Of a DNA stretch of 64,000 nt, positions 1 through 12,300 are shown piece by piece. The stretch spans positions 34,357 to 98,356 of the forward strand of contig JASAMV010000125.1 of assembly GCA_030248065.1 (NCBI GenBank), read 5' to 3'. Positions within the stretch are counted from its first letter, which is position 1, and each line of letters begins with the position of its first letter. A program made the translations under genes and the position numbers. This DNA comes from Rhynchonema sp. JSB1_4. Taxonomy: Eukaryota; Nematoda; Chromadorea; Monhysterida; Xyalidae. Below the pieces are notes generated by a model that saw only the letters and a program-made list of their open reading frames with translations, was not told the DNA's origin and ran no database searches.

Positions 1-1110
1 CCCGGCCCGACCCGTACAACCAAATCTCCGGCCCGGCCCGGCCCGAACACCCAAATCTCCGGCCCGGCCCGAATTTTTGGCTCAGATTTTAACCCAATTT
101 TTGTCATAATTTTTGCGATTTTTGAATCTATTTTTTTGGTTGAAAATTCATTGTTTTCCATGAAAAAGTCGCCAGATAGACAATACCAATGGTGTGGCTG
201 GGGGTGGGGGTCCCCCCTTGGTACAGCAGGTAGGTAAGGTAGATGACGCGCCATCCTGGTACAGTAGGTAGGTAGGTCGCCGCCCCCCGGCTGGCACCGT
301 AGGTTGCTATTTTTGGCTGAAAATGGTATAAAATCGATATTTTTCACTCCAAATAATCGAAAAATCGCGCGCTGCGCGCGAAATGAGTGTTTTAGAGTAC
401 ATTTTCATCTAAATTTAGACATAAAAAATTTTGTTCCCCCCCCAAGCTCGGCCGGTCGGTACAGTAGGTCGGTTGATTGCAGGCCTTTCTGGTGGTCAGT
501 AGGTTGATTGCACGCCTGGGTAGCCGCATCACTGGACAATGCTGATCACTTACTTGCTGAATCCGTCAGAAATTTTAGTATTTTTGACAAAAAAACCCTA
601 CTTTTTCAGTAAAATAAGTCACTTCAGAAGCTTCGGGCCGGGGTGCCCGGCCCGGCCCGAGCCAAAAGCCCAAAATCGCGGCCCGGCCCGGCCCGATTGC
701 GACCTCTGCCCAAGATACCCTAGGGGGGGAGGTTTCGGAGTTACTCGAGATACCCCCCAGAGGCTACCCAAGATACCCCTATGGTCCGTCAAAAGGCGAA
801 AAAAAGGCCGTTTTTTGCATGCAATTTTACTGCAAAATTGGCCTAAAAATGGGTACTTTTTGACATTTTTGCCGAAAATTGGCCTAAAATGACCATTTTG
901 GGGCGTGTTCGCGCGGAGCGCGCGATTTTTAGGGGTCCCGAGGTCAAAAACACCTATTTTTGCCTTTGAAAAGCATAAATCTACTTACTCGAGATACCCT
1001 TTGGGGTCGGCTCGAGATAGATACCCTTCCCCCCCATCCCCCCCTAAGGGTTGACTCGAGATAGATACCCCTTAGGGGGGAATCCCCCATCCCCCCCAGC
1101 CACTACAGTG
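1..1110. repeat. C-rich composite repeat island, left edge
   Basis: No coding signal. The stretch holds CCCGGCCCGG-type tandem runs (1-75 and 640-700), GGTACAGTAGGTAGGT-type units (220-300, 455-510), CTCGAGATACCC-type units (740-1080), C and G homopolymer blocks, and two cores with a near-palindrome of alternating C and G (about 366-381 and 908-923). The stretch 780-970 is clearly homologous, in the same orientation, to 30739-30930. The stretch 300-420 is homologous to 34430-34510. It occupies the place where the first exons of the SCYL1 gene should lie, so the island either sits in a 5' intron or marks an assembly break. Confidence 0.8.
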
Positions 1111-1208
1111 GCGCCGGCAATGGCAAAATCCGGAACATCGCCACACAGGCTGCCCCGGAAGAGCGAGCAACATGTTTTTGTGCGGCGGCGGACGGTTCGT
1201 TCTCAAAG

Positions 1209-4200
1209 GCTGTATCGGCCCTAAAAATGTCGATGCAGAAATTGCGACAATTACGACACCCCAACATGCTCACTTACTTGGATTCTTTGGAGGTTTGCTA
1301 TTTGCACAATTATTTGGTCAATGTCAAAAATATCGCCATTGTTTTTCATCTCATTCAACTCATCAGAGGTCAGGCTCATCGATCTGCGGCACTGGTGTCC
1401 GACCCCGTCGAGTCGAAGAGTCAAAAATCGCTGCCCCTCCCGGGTCACTGAAACCCATTATTTCTGCTTTCAGACTGAAAGAATGTTCTACTTGATCACG
1501 ACGCCCTGCTATCCACTCAGCCTGTACATGACAAATTCGAAGATCACCGCTGAGCAGAAAGAGCCCTATGTTTGCTGGGGACTGTATCAAGTACTGGTGC
1601 GTCGTTGTGATGTGGAAAGTATAATTTTGAATGTATCTAAATTTCGTTTAAATTCTACTACAGAATGGCCTGAAATTCTTGCACAACGACGTGAAACTGT
1701 GCCATGGCAGTCTGCGAACATCGATTTATGTGACAAAGACCGGAGATTGGTCAATCGCTGGATTTGAATGTTCTGAACCTTTTCGGTTTGTAATTTCACT
1801 ATGTTCTGATTGGTGATGTTCCGAAATCAGCCATTTCAAAAAGTCAGAAGCATTTCAATCAGACACAACCAAAAGCAAGTATTGCAGCACAACCAAAACC
1901 GACATGGTCGCATGTCTCAACCTCGTGTGGGATGTGTTCAACAACGGATACGAAGTCGATCCTGAATCATCAAGGCGAAAACAACCCGGTGCAATACCAA
2001 AGTCGTTACAGAAATTCTGCGTTCGATTGATAAAAAGTTTGAATCTGTTTGGGTTGATCTTGATGTCGCTGAAACGCTGATGTTTCGCGGTATCCAGTAC
2101 TCGGGGCAGCGGCCGATGCGCCACTGTCAGTCAGTCGGTGCTTGGACATGTAATCGGCAGGATGATGCTTGTCGGTCGACGTTTCATTGAGCGTCTCTTT
2201 TTTTCAGACCCTGCAGCAACGTCAGCCGACGAGTTGTTGGAGACCGGTCGACAGACGGGAGGCTGTTTTCGCAACAAGTTTATCGACATGATGCTGTTCC
2301 TGGATGAATTTCAGCTGAAAGAATCCAGGCACGTTTGTTTTATTTTCATGTAGTTTTCATTTACGTTTGTTTATTTGTTTCAGGGAAAAATTCGCTTTCT
2401 TCACACATATCAAGGATCATCTGGACTTGTTCCCACCGGACGTCGCCAAATACAAAGTGCTGCCAAAGTTAATTCAGGTAGGTAATTATTTAACTACCTC
2501 AATAGGCCGCTGTTTCTGTACGTCGTTTTTAACTGGTGCCAAAACGATTGCAAGCAACAAATACCAAAAACTGAAATCCCACACACATATGCATCAGGCG
2601 TACGAGTTCGGTGACGCCGGTGCGTCTGTGTTGTCACCGCTGTTCCAAATCGGTGCGCATCTGAGCGACAACGAGTACCAGTCGATGGTGGTGCCTTGTA
2701 TCGTCAAACTGTTCGCGTCGCCCGACCGCGCCACACGTGTCAAGCTGCTGGAGAAACTGCCCGACTTTGTGCAACATCTCAACCCGACCGTCGTCAACGA
2801 CAAGATATTTGGGTGAGTTTCAACGAGTGTGTTTTGCGTCAGCTCTCTTGTACACGATACTTCACATCATGATGAGGGTTGTTTTTTACGACGAATTCGT
2901 GAAATGGTACCTACCTTCATTTGTACTTTACTTTGTCTATTTCGTGTGAAGCATCCAAAATCCACACGCTGCAAAGTTTTCCCATTTTGTTTTCATGGCT
3001 GTCCTTTCATCGTGTGCCAATCGAAATTATTAACGTAGAGCATGTCAAAAGCCAAGTCTACCTTGCGTGAAACCTCAGTCATTTCGCTTTATTTGTACCG
3101 CCACACTGTTATTATTTTATCGAACATTTTGGCATAAAAAGAATTGATTTACGTAACTGAAATGACCAAGGAAGCCATATTCATAGAGCATAGACATGCA
3201 AACATGCGTCGGTGTGGTGCCTTAGTTCCGTAATGATTTGATTGATTTCGCATTGCAGCAATCTGATCAGCGGTTTCATGGACACCAATCCAGCAGTCAG
3301 GGAGAGCACCATCAAGGCCGTGGTCATACTCGCCCCGAAACTCAATTATCAGAACCTCAATGTGGAACTCATGAAACATTTTGCCAGACTGCAAGGTTAT
3401 TTTGTTTGGGCGTGGTGCCTCTTTTTTTGAACGAAAGACGGAAATTCGATATTTGTTGAAGTGTGTGCCGCATAGTGGGTTTATTATTCGAGCGTTTGCA
3501 CAATCCATTCAGTAATAGCGAGTTGCACATTTGAAATGAAAATAAAAAGGACATCTTTTTCTATCGCAGGTCGCGACGACCAAGGCCCGATTCGAACCAA
3601 CACCACAATTTGTTTGGGCAAAATCGGCGCGCATCTTGCACCTGCCAACAGACAGAAGATTCTCGGTTAGTCATAGTCAGCTCGTGGACTGATTTTTATT
3701 CAACGCGTTGTTTGGCTTATGACTTTCTGTTTACCATTTTGTCAGCGGTAGTGGGGCTAAATGTCGCCGTTTTTGTTGACATTTGTAAGCACGGAGATTG
3801 AAATATCCCGAGTTTGCAGTCATATCAGTCTGGTGTTGGATGTAGACGATGGACATCAGGCTGTGTGATGCAAAGTGCGCACTGATATAGGACAGTCATC
3901 CTAATTTCACTTTCAGCAGCCACCAAATCCCCATTGTTTTCAGTATCAGCATTCACCCGAGCAATGAAGGACCCGTTCCCAGCAGCACGCATGGCGGCGG
4001 TATTGGCATTATCAGCCACACAGCAGTACTACCAATTGGGTGAGGTTGCCAACAGGGTATTGCCAGCACTCGCGCCACTCACATTTGATGATGACAAACA
4101 GGTACAGTATTGTCGTTTGCGACTTCCGATGTTTTGTTAAGAGCGGTGTGAATCGGCCTGTCAACCGAGCTCATTTATTGTAAGTAGCCTGCGTGAAATA

Positions 4201-4445
4201 TCAACTGGAGGTGCAAAAACTCAAATAAAAATAAATAAAAAATAAATTACTCACCATATGGGGTGCTGGGCATCATCGTCGTTGTTTTCGCAGTGACGTT
4301 ATTTGCCTTGTTTGATTGGGAAAAGGTCAGATGTGCAACCGTCGAAATAGTCAGCGAAATTAGCGGATATTGGGTGGAATTTTCGAAACGGTGTAAAGGT
4401 CAGTGGGCGAAAAGCGGCGAAAAGGAACGCGGGGGGGAAACACCC

Positions 4446-4484
<39 letters not shown>

Positions 4485-7400
4485 TCTTCCACTCATTGCA
4501 TAATTTGAATAACTTGTTTGACTGAATAAAGAGTCGTGCTGTGTCGTATTTTTCACGCAGAATGTTTCAAACGTGTTATGAGCTGACAAAACGCTGTTCT
4601 GTATTATCTGATATTATCTCCTACCCTGACGAAAAACGTTGATAAGATAAACAAACTCCGAGTGTACCTGCAGGTTCGTGACCAAGCATTCAAGTCGATC
4701 AGTGGATTTCTCGAAAAACTGCAAAAAGTGTCCGAAGATCCCGAATTGCTACAAGAATACGAAGCTGAAGCACAGGCCACGTCAAGCGGTGAGTTATTTT
4801 CATTTATATATCGCAGTCTTTCTCATTGTACGTACCATATCTCATGCTGAATGATGAAACGCCATTTAGATTGGTTCATAGGCGATGTATCTGGTTAGTA
4901 ACATCGTGGCGTTCGTTGTTTTTATCCCAGGGTTGTTGCATCTGTCGAAAATAGATCACAAGCTTTTTTCTGGGAAGCGGTTTTCACTGCTTTTGGTTTT
5001 TGGCTACACGTCGGGCGTGGATTACCCATCATTCTGCGTTGACCTGCGCCTAGCTAGCGTGACTTATCAAGCACTTTTCATCCGTCACGATCATCGCCCA
5101 GAGAACGCGAATTGCTCTGATTTTTCCATGCGAACTAATGTTATGTTCGAATTGATATTTGACATTCGTTATCACTTTATTTTTTATGTTTTTTTGTTTT
5201 TTGGCGGTCGGTATCGCGCACTTCGGGCTGCTGTTAGGTGCAGGTTTACACACAAAGCGCTCTTCAGTTGTCAGGTTGATTACACATTTGTTTATCCGCT
5301 GAACAACATAAAACAATGAACATTGTCTCTTCTTCAGGCGTTCTCAGTCCAGATAAGATGCCGCAGTGGGCCTCATGGGCCATCGGTGCAATTTCCGGCA
5401 AATTCTACAAACAACCAAGTCCATCTGCGCAGAGTGCGGAGGCAACGGTGAGCTTATTGTTTTTTCATTGTCTTGATCTGCAAAAACATGCTTAACTGTG
5501 CCCGTATGCAAATAACAAAACTGCTTTCATGATTGACGTGTTGCAGGCCGCTACACCAGACAACGCATCGCAGAGGAACATCGGTGAAATACCGGTCACG
5601 TCCAAAACGCGCAGCAGCGTATCATCAACAGCGAGAAAACAACAACATTCGCCGAGTTTGGGTGAGTTGCTTGCTCGGTAGAATTATGGATAAAAAACAA
5701 CGAAAAAATATTTTTTGAATAAATTACGCAGGAGCTCAAACAACATCGAGTGACGGCTGGGGTGATGAGCATAACGCTGACGCCAACGATTGGGGTGGGT
5801 CGGAATGGGATGCACCTCAAGGTAGTGCACTTGAATTTATAATATTTTGCGATCAACTGTGGGTCAAAATTCAACAGCAAATTTTTTGCAGAGCGCAAGC
5901 AACAGCCAATGAGCAATGAGCGTTGGGATGAAGATGATGATGATGAGGATGGTTGGGCGCCAATTGATGTTGTGCCCGAAAAGAAGGTAGGGTTGTGCGT
6001 GAAACATCTATTTCCGCCTTGAGTTGAGCTGTGCTCCGCGTTTTGTAGTGTACCCTTTTTATCGTAACCCTCATCTCCAAAATAGCGAATGTTTTTGGAC
6101 CAATTTATTCTCCGGTTTGATTCCAAATTTGTCGTTAACCTGCTGACCACTTTTAGCATTATGACAAATACCTTTGATCGTAACTAATATTTGACGAATC
6201 ACTCAATCACGTCACTATAAATGTTCTGTCAGTTCCGCATGAACCTTCTTCCGTTACGTTTCGCACATCTGCCTATTCCAAGCAAGTGGTGACGGCATCT
6301 GTCCCTGATTTTCTGTTCGTTTCCATTCAACAGCCTTCCTCCGCCCGACCGCCCACTAAATCCGCACCTGCCCTCGTGCGATCTGATGCATCCTTGAATG
6401 ACAACACTGGTTCCTTCTCTAAAGGGGGTGGTATGAAGCTGCAGGTTGGCACACGCTCATTGGCTTGGTACCTACTTCTGTGTTTTTCTATCCTTCGTGA
6501 AACATCGGCCATCTAGTTTGATGTTTGGTATTGATATGCTGTATTATTCTGTCGTATCTGGCTGATGTTTCACACATACGTCGTATTGGTATACTGCAGA
6601 CTCATTGATCAGCCTAATTTATATGCTTTCAGTCAACAACCGCCACCAACAAATCAAAATTTACGATAAAGACGGAAAATAACGAGGATGTCCTGTTGAG
6701 TGAACTATTGGGCGAAGCTGATATCGGTGCTTCAACGCCTAAATCAAGCAGGTGCATCCAATACTGGCACCGTTTCGTGTAAAATATTATTATCGGTTGT
6801 CATTTTCAGCCAATTCAATAAACCGAAACCGGCTGTTTCAACGACCAACCCATCCCAGCTCAGTGCTTCTACTGCTTTCGGACCGACTGGTAAATAATAA
6901 ACCGTTGATTTTTGGAAATTCCCTCTTTCCTGGAGAATGTATCATAAATTTATTTTAGGCCCAATCCGCACCACTCTTGACAAGAAAATGGCGGCCAAAC
7001 GCACTCAGGGAGGGGCGGACACGAGTGACTGGGGTACAACTGATGGATGGGGTGATGACAGTTTTAGTGGTGAAAGTTGGTTGGGCTGATTTTGTGTTTG
7101 TTCGAATAAATTTACATCTCATGCGGTTATTGTGGGATCTCATTGATTTTACACATACAAAACATATTTCTTTCCCGTTACAGTCTCCCCCCGTTCCAAG
7201 CCGCAAGCCAGCAAGAATGGAACATCAGCTGGCTGGGATGATAACAATGATGATGATGGTGCTGATTGGTCCAGTGGATGGGAGACTAACAGTGTGTTTG
7301 TGTTGGATCGGATCTGTCCAATAAATGTTTTCCAGAAGTCAAATATTTCGTCGAATCTTCTGCTAGTGCGAAACAATCTGTTGAACTCTCCCAAATATAC

Positions 7401-7615
7401 CCAAGATTCTCTGTTTCTGGGGCGCATTTTTCGCACAAGAGACCAAAATACTGAAATAAAACTTATGAAGTTTTGCAGCGCCGTCCGCCAACCGAGAGCG
7501 CGATGAGCGCAAACGCCAGATGGCTGAGCGACAGGCCGCCAGACGCAAGGCGCAACAGGAAAAGAAGGCCGGTGGGGCCGGGCCGATGAAATTTGGTGCC
7601 GTGAAGAAAACTTGA
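1209..7615 (+). CDS. SCYL1-like pseudokinase, 5' incomplete, about 21 exons
   Basis: The product is a member of the SCYL/N-terminal kinase-like family: a catalytically dead kinase domain followed by HEAT repeats, known to bind COPI coats and act in Golgi-ER traffic. Exons: ~1209-1292, 1474-1596, 1664-1785, 1888-2036, 2208-2328, 2384-2477, 2598-2812, 3259-3395, 3570-3665, 3944-4101, 4674-4788, 5338-5447, 5547-5661, 5732-5821, 5892-5986, 6334-6444, 6633-6751, 6810-6889, 6959-7069, 7184-7291, 7479-7615; phases agree throughout. Diagnostic segments are [32 protein letters not shown] and [18 protein letters not shown], which match SCYL1 closely. The C-terminal third is low complexity with W-D/G-W-D-D repeats (5730-7290), as in SCYL1. 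It ends in a basic helix and VKKT. The N-terminal 60 or so residues are not found. The activation-segment region is unusually short. The gene is tail-to-tail with the myosin gene. Confidence 0.9.
4451..4481. repeat. poly-C tract in a SCYL1 intron
   Basis: A nearly uninterrupted run of C follows a G-rich stretch within the 4102-4673 intron. Just upstream, about 4368-4400, is a fragment (GGAATTTTCGAAACGGTG and AAAGGTCAGT) of the foldback family whose fuller copy lies at 8457-9312. Homopolymer length is likely to be unreliable in an assembly. Confidence 0.8.
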
Positions 7616-7767
7616 TATTTCAATGAGGATTGAGCGCTCATTCCAACCGGTACACACACGCAACACATGGCGGCAATTGTTATGCATTTGAATCTTGTCG
7701 AAACATCTGCCAATGAAATGAACTAAATTGCATGTATGGGTTGGCTGATGTTTCGGCAAAAGTTTGA

Positions 7768-7777
7768 AATAAATAAA
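7768..7777 (+). terminator. polyadenylation signals of SCYL1
   Basis: Two overlapping AATAAA hexamers lie about 155 bp after the TGA at 7613-7615, at a usual distance for a short 3' UTR. Confidence 0.6.
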
Positions 7778-8456
7778 TTAGCTGTTGATTGCGAGACCGT
7801 CTTTTTTTACTGAATTAACTTTTTGGTTCATGGACAGTTTCTTTCGTTTCTTTTCAACTTTGTGGGTCTTACATCTCAAAGAATTTTTATTGCATATTTA
7901 CAGTCTTCTTGATTGTTTTGTTACTAGTTACCGTCATTCGTGATATGGACTGTTCATAAAATGGACTAGAGTTAAATACAGTGCATCAAGTAATTCTTTT
8001 TTCCAAGCTCTTCAGAGAAATCCTAACTCATTGCTTTTTGCTTTGCCTGTCCGTGTTTTCATCATGATAATTATTCCGAAATTTTATATCTGTGATAAAT
8101 GTTTGTGTGGCATAGTGTCTTGCAAAGTACCGGCTAAACGGCAACGTTTGCTTTGGACAGATGTTGTGGTATCTAACATTATTTTTATTGTGTAACTTGA
8201 TGAGATCAGCTGTTTTGCTTAATAAGCTGTGCAATTTGTCTGCATCAGAAAAGTGCCTCTTTATGTATTTCAGTGCATAAAATTTGACTTCGTTTCGCAA
8301 TAGTGAACGGTTTTGTTTGTATTTTATTTTGGTCGTAAAGGGTTATACATTATCACACTCAATCGTTTGTTATGAGCTCATGCAACATCAGAAAGCATAA
8401 GTACGCAAAATCGTGAATCCGTTACTTGCAAAAATGCACATGCAAGTGGAGTCAAT

Positions 8457-9312
8457 GGGTGATATTTTCGAAACGGTGTAAAGGTCGGTGGAAAGCTCGG
8501 TGTGAGAAAGTTCAGTGTAAGCTTGAACCATCGCACGCAAGCAGCAGACGCACGTTTCTAGACGAAAGGTCAACTTTGACAGTCTTCTGTGCAAGATGTA
8601 AATAGTTTGTTTGCAATATTGTTTGTTTAGGCAGGTTGCACAAGCGTTTTTAAACGATATGTAAGAATTTCGTAACCTTTCATGGAGCCGTTTTGATTTC
8701 GTGCTGCGATCAGTTAGTGACGTCAAATTTTTTGGCACCGCCGTCAATGAATGTTCAATTTCTCAACATCCTTGCGGCGAAATGTTAGGTAATTTACAAA
8801 TATTCCTTTAAAACGCTTGTGCAACCAGCTTAAATGAGCCAGATTGCAAACAAACGCTTTAGGGCTCCACCAGATAGACCCGAAACCCGAAACATAATTT
8901 TTTTTCTATGTCCATGTTTCGGGTTTTGAAAAAAAACCGAAACACAAAGCATGATAATCGAAAATGTTTCGGTCTTGCCACTTGTAGCTGACGTGCCCAA
9001 TTTATACGGTCAGTCGAAACATTTTCGATTATCATGCTTCGTGTTTCGGGTTTCGGGTTTTTTTTTCAAAAACCGAAACCCGAAACATGGACATAGAAAA
9101 AATTTATATTTCGTGTTTCGGGTTTCGGGTCTATCTGGTGGAGCCCTTACGCTTGCACAGCAAACCAACAAAGTTGACCTTTCGTTTAGAAACGCGCGTC
9201 TGCTGCTTGCTCAGCGTGCGATGTTTCAAGCTTACACTGAACTTTCTCACACCGAGCTTTCCACCGACCTTTACACCCAACTGACCTTTACACCGTTTCG
9301 AAAATATCACCC
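8457..9312. mobile_element. foldback DNA element between SCYL1 and myosin V
   Basis: The ends are inverted repeats beginning GGGTGATATTTTCGAAACGG. The left arm (8457 to about 8575) pairs with the right arm (about 9164 to 9312), and a second inner inverted pair (about 8632-8675 against 8789-8826) lies inside. The trinucleotide AAT flanks both sides (8454-8456 and 9313-9315), a likely target duplication. It carries no open reading frame of interest. Fragments of the same family occur near 4368 and 24795. A smaller MITE is inserted inside it at 8862-9146. Confidence 0.75.
8862..9146. mobile_element. PIF/Harbinger-like MITE nested in the foldback element
   Basis: This is a 285 bp element with long, nearly perfect inverted termini starting GGGCTCCACCAGATAGACCC and dominated by repeated CCCGAAA / TTTCGGG words. 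TTA occurs on both sides (8859-8861, 9147-9149). A three-base TWA duplication with termini starting GGG is typical of PIF/Harbinger elements. The centre (about 8975-9005) is a short unique spacer. The nested position shows it inserted after its host element. Confidence 0.85.
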
Positions 9313-9387
9313 AATCAAATAACTTACACATCAACCAAGTATCAATCCTCAATCGATTCTGCAGACGTTCACTTGGTACATCAGGGA

Positions 9388-12300
9388 CTAAAGCACCCGT
9401 GCAACGTCCTCAATATGCAGACAGGACGGAAGTGAAACGTTCTGAAGGTTGACCTGAAACATCAGCGGGTTTGGTGGAAAGGTTACGAAGCGGTATTGTG
9501 AATGAGAGCGAAACGTGCCGCACGAATCCAGCTAGCCTCCAGTTTTGCATCTTCGCTGTACAGTTGCAGACTGACTCAGCAACCCCAATAGATCTGATCG
9601 CATTCGAACACCAAGTTTTAGAAAAGACATCAAAATACAAGCAGATTTTCTCACTCACGTCCGAATGCACGAATTGCTGCACATCCACCGGTGTCATATG
9701 CGTGCTCATCAGGGCCGGCCGTGGTAAACAGAACTCCTCAGCGGTGTCTTGAGCATCGGGACTCGTCGGGTCGAGACGACGAGGCTGCAATCAACGTGAT
9801 ATAATATATGCGTGGGTGAGATTTAGAAAATGTTGATTTGAAAAGATGACAATCCAAAGCAGTCCGTTTTCTTATAACGTCGTAGCACAGCAAGTGCTAC
9901 CGATTTTGCCAACTACAGATCCGTGATAAATTTACCTGCAGTTTCTGTTCGACCAATGCGAGCACCGCTGAAGAGACAGGACCTTCCTCATATCCAACTG
10001 CCACCGGCGTGTAGTGACGCAGAAGATTGAGAATCTGAAGCAAGTAATATATTTTGGTGACATTTTCTCATTTGATCATTATTCCGTCAAAATGACTTGA
10101 AGTGCCCGGACCGGTCTGCTGGAACCCAATGTTAGTCAGTCACTGAACTGTACCAACCTGTTGTGTGTTCAGTCTGTTGGTCATATCCTGCACCAGCAAG
10201 TCGACATGTGCCTCATCCTTGCGTGACTGCAGCACGTGTGACGCTTGCACTAAAGGCTCCAGGATCCATTTACACTCCTCCAGATCGTGTGAGCATAACC
10301 AATCCTGGATCTGTTGCACGTTGTGTCTGCAATTATGATCATGAAAATGGTTTCGATTGTGAGATTTATTGGTGAAAAATATGCCGTTGTTTTCCCTTGC
10401 AGAAAGCTATACGTGTCCAGGTCACTCGCTTCGTATTACCGTTGCCTTAGCAAGCTGCTGTTTCAAAAACTACGATTCAACAATTTTTAATAGCATTGTC
10501 TCAGGAAAATAACACTCAAAACCAACTTTATTTGGACGGCCCGTTCGAAATTGCACAGGTCTCTGCGAAACATCAGATGATTGAGCGCTATGGCACACAG
10601 CCAACGACACAATTGCGAGAATAATTGCACGATCAATAGTTGGTCACCACCGAAGGCCAGCAGACGTTGGTGGATTACGGTAAGCTGGAATGGAATGGAT
10701 ATGGGCTACGATACAAAATTGGTGCATGGTGGTGTAGCGGGCTTATTGAACTGATTTGACTCCGTGCTTACAGCTTACTGTATGGTAAACGTTTCGGGCG
10801 TTGGAAACGAAAACGAAAAAGAAAACGTTGGAAACAGAATATGGTGACCGCAGTTTTGTCCCCCGTTTTGCGAGCGATGCCATTACGGCTAATCACTTAT
10901 CGTGTATCTAAAACTCGTCAGTCATTTTTTACGACCCAACTATAGGTCCCCCAAAAACACCCCCCAAAAAGAGGTCGAGATTACAATTTCGATTCAATCA
11001 CGCAGCTGGCAAAAACGTGTCAAAGTTTGCCTGTGCAATCTAACAACAACGATGTTTCACATGCTCGCTGTGACCTTTGTGCGTGTGCGCTGCCAGCATG
11101 TCAATGAAACATTTCACTATGTTTGCTGCTGAGTGTCGTGCTTGGATTAACAAGGACACATTCTTAATCTCTTTCATTGGTTTTGTGAAATCTCGACCCC
11201 AAACTGGAGTTGAGTTGGTAGCTTGTTTCCTTTGACTTGCATAAAAAGGAAACACTATAGCTGATCTTTCACCCCACTTACATATTCGATCAGATCATCC
11301 AATGCCATTTCAGCCATGCGTTCTTGTGCCTGTGTCGGTCCCGTGTACTTGTTGTATCCTGGCTCCAACGTTGCTGGAGCGTTGAACTCCTTGGCAGCAC
11401 TGTGATGCAGCAGGGCCGGCACTGAAACATTCGGTTGCTTAGTCAGTAGGGGTGCTGTAGCACTGACAATGGCCTGGTGCTCCATCTAAAAAGGTGAGAT
11501 ATAAGACAAAACGCAAACACACGAATTTTCGGCGTCAGCATCGGCTCAATGCATCGTTTCATCATCACCTCGTAGGCATCCGAACATCGAGCCTATATAC
11601 AAGAAGCATGGAGTAATTTTAGTTTCATATTTTTAAACGAAATTAAATACCTGTAGCAGTTCAAGCATAGGCAGCACGTTAAAATGCTTGAGTCGGTGCT
11701 CATTCTGACGATCGGTGTTTTGGCTCTGCCATTCCTGTAGGTTGTGATGTTTCAGTATATTTATGTGTCTCACCAATTTCACTCGCTGCAACACATCGGC
11801 AAGCATGCAGGGAGAACTCACCGGGTTATCATCAGTGCTGTACTGACGCAACAGATTCAGTAGTCGCCAACAATTGACCAGCCAAAGTGCTTGTAGATCG
11901 AGGTCGGATGAACGCTGCAAAATGCCAGACCTTTTATTTTTGTACTTCGATATAAAATGGTGCAAATTTGTTTTTGCTTGCCCGTTTTCACAGAAGGGTG
12001 GTGCACCAGGTCATCGTCAGTATGAATACACCAGATGACTACGTTACCCTGATACCAACTCACCGATATGACATCCTTAATGGCGCTGTGTGCAACACTG
12101 AATAAAGCAGACATGTTAACTTCATCGTGTACACTGTCGTGCAGACGCAGGGCCATCACTAGCAGATAGGAGGGGTGGCAGGGCGCTAGCAGTCGAGCCA
12201 GACGAGGATGCAGGTCTGTAACAAAGGGGGCGTTATAATTTAGGACATTGTGGAAAAAATTGAAACGTCAGCTAACCAGCAATCAAGACGCGCACAAACT

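Noticed and set aside
4299..4589. Open frames with poly-Pro or poly-Gly around 4440-4490, 31000-31140 and 33080-33170
   Set aside because: They are created solely by homopolymer C/G runs.
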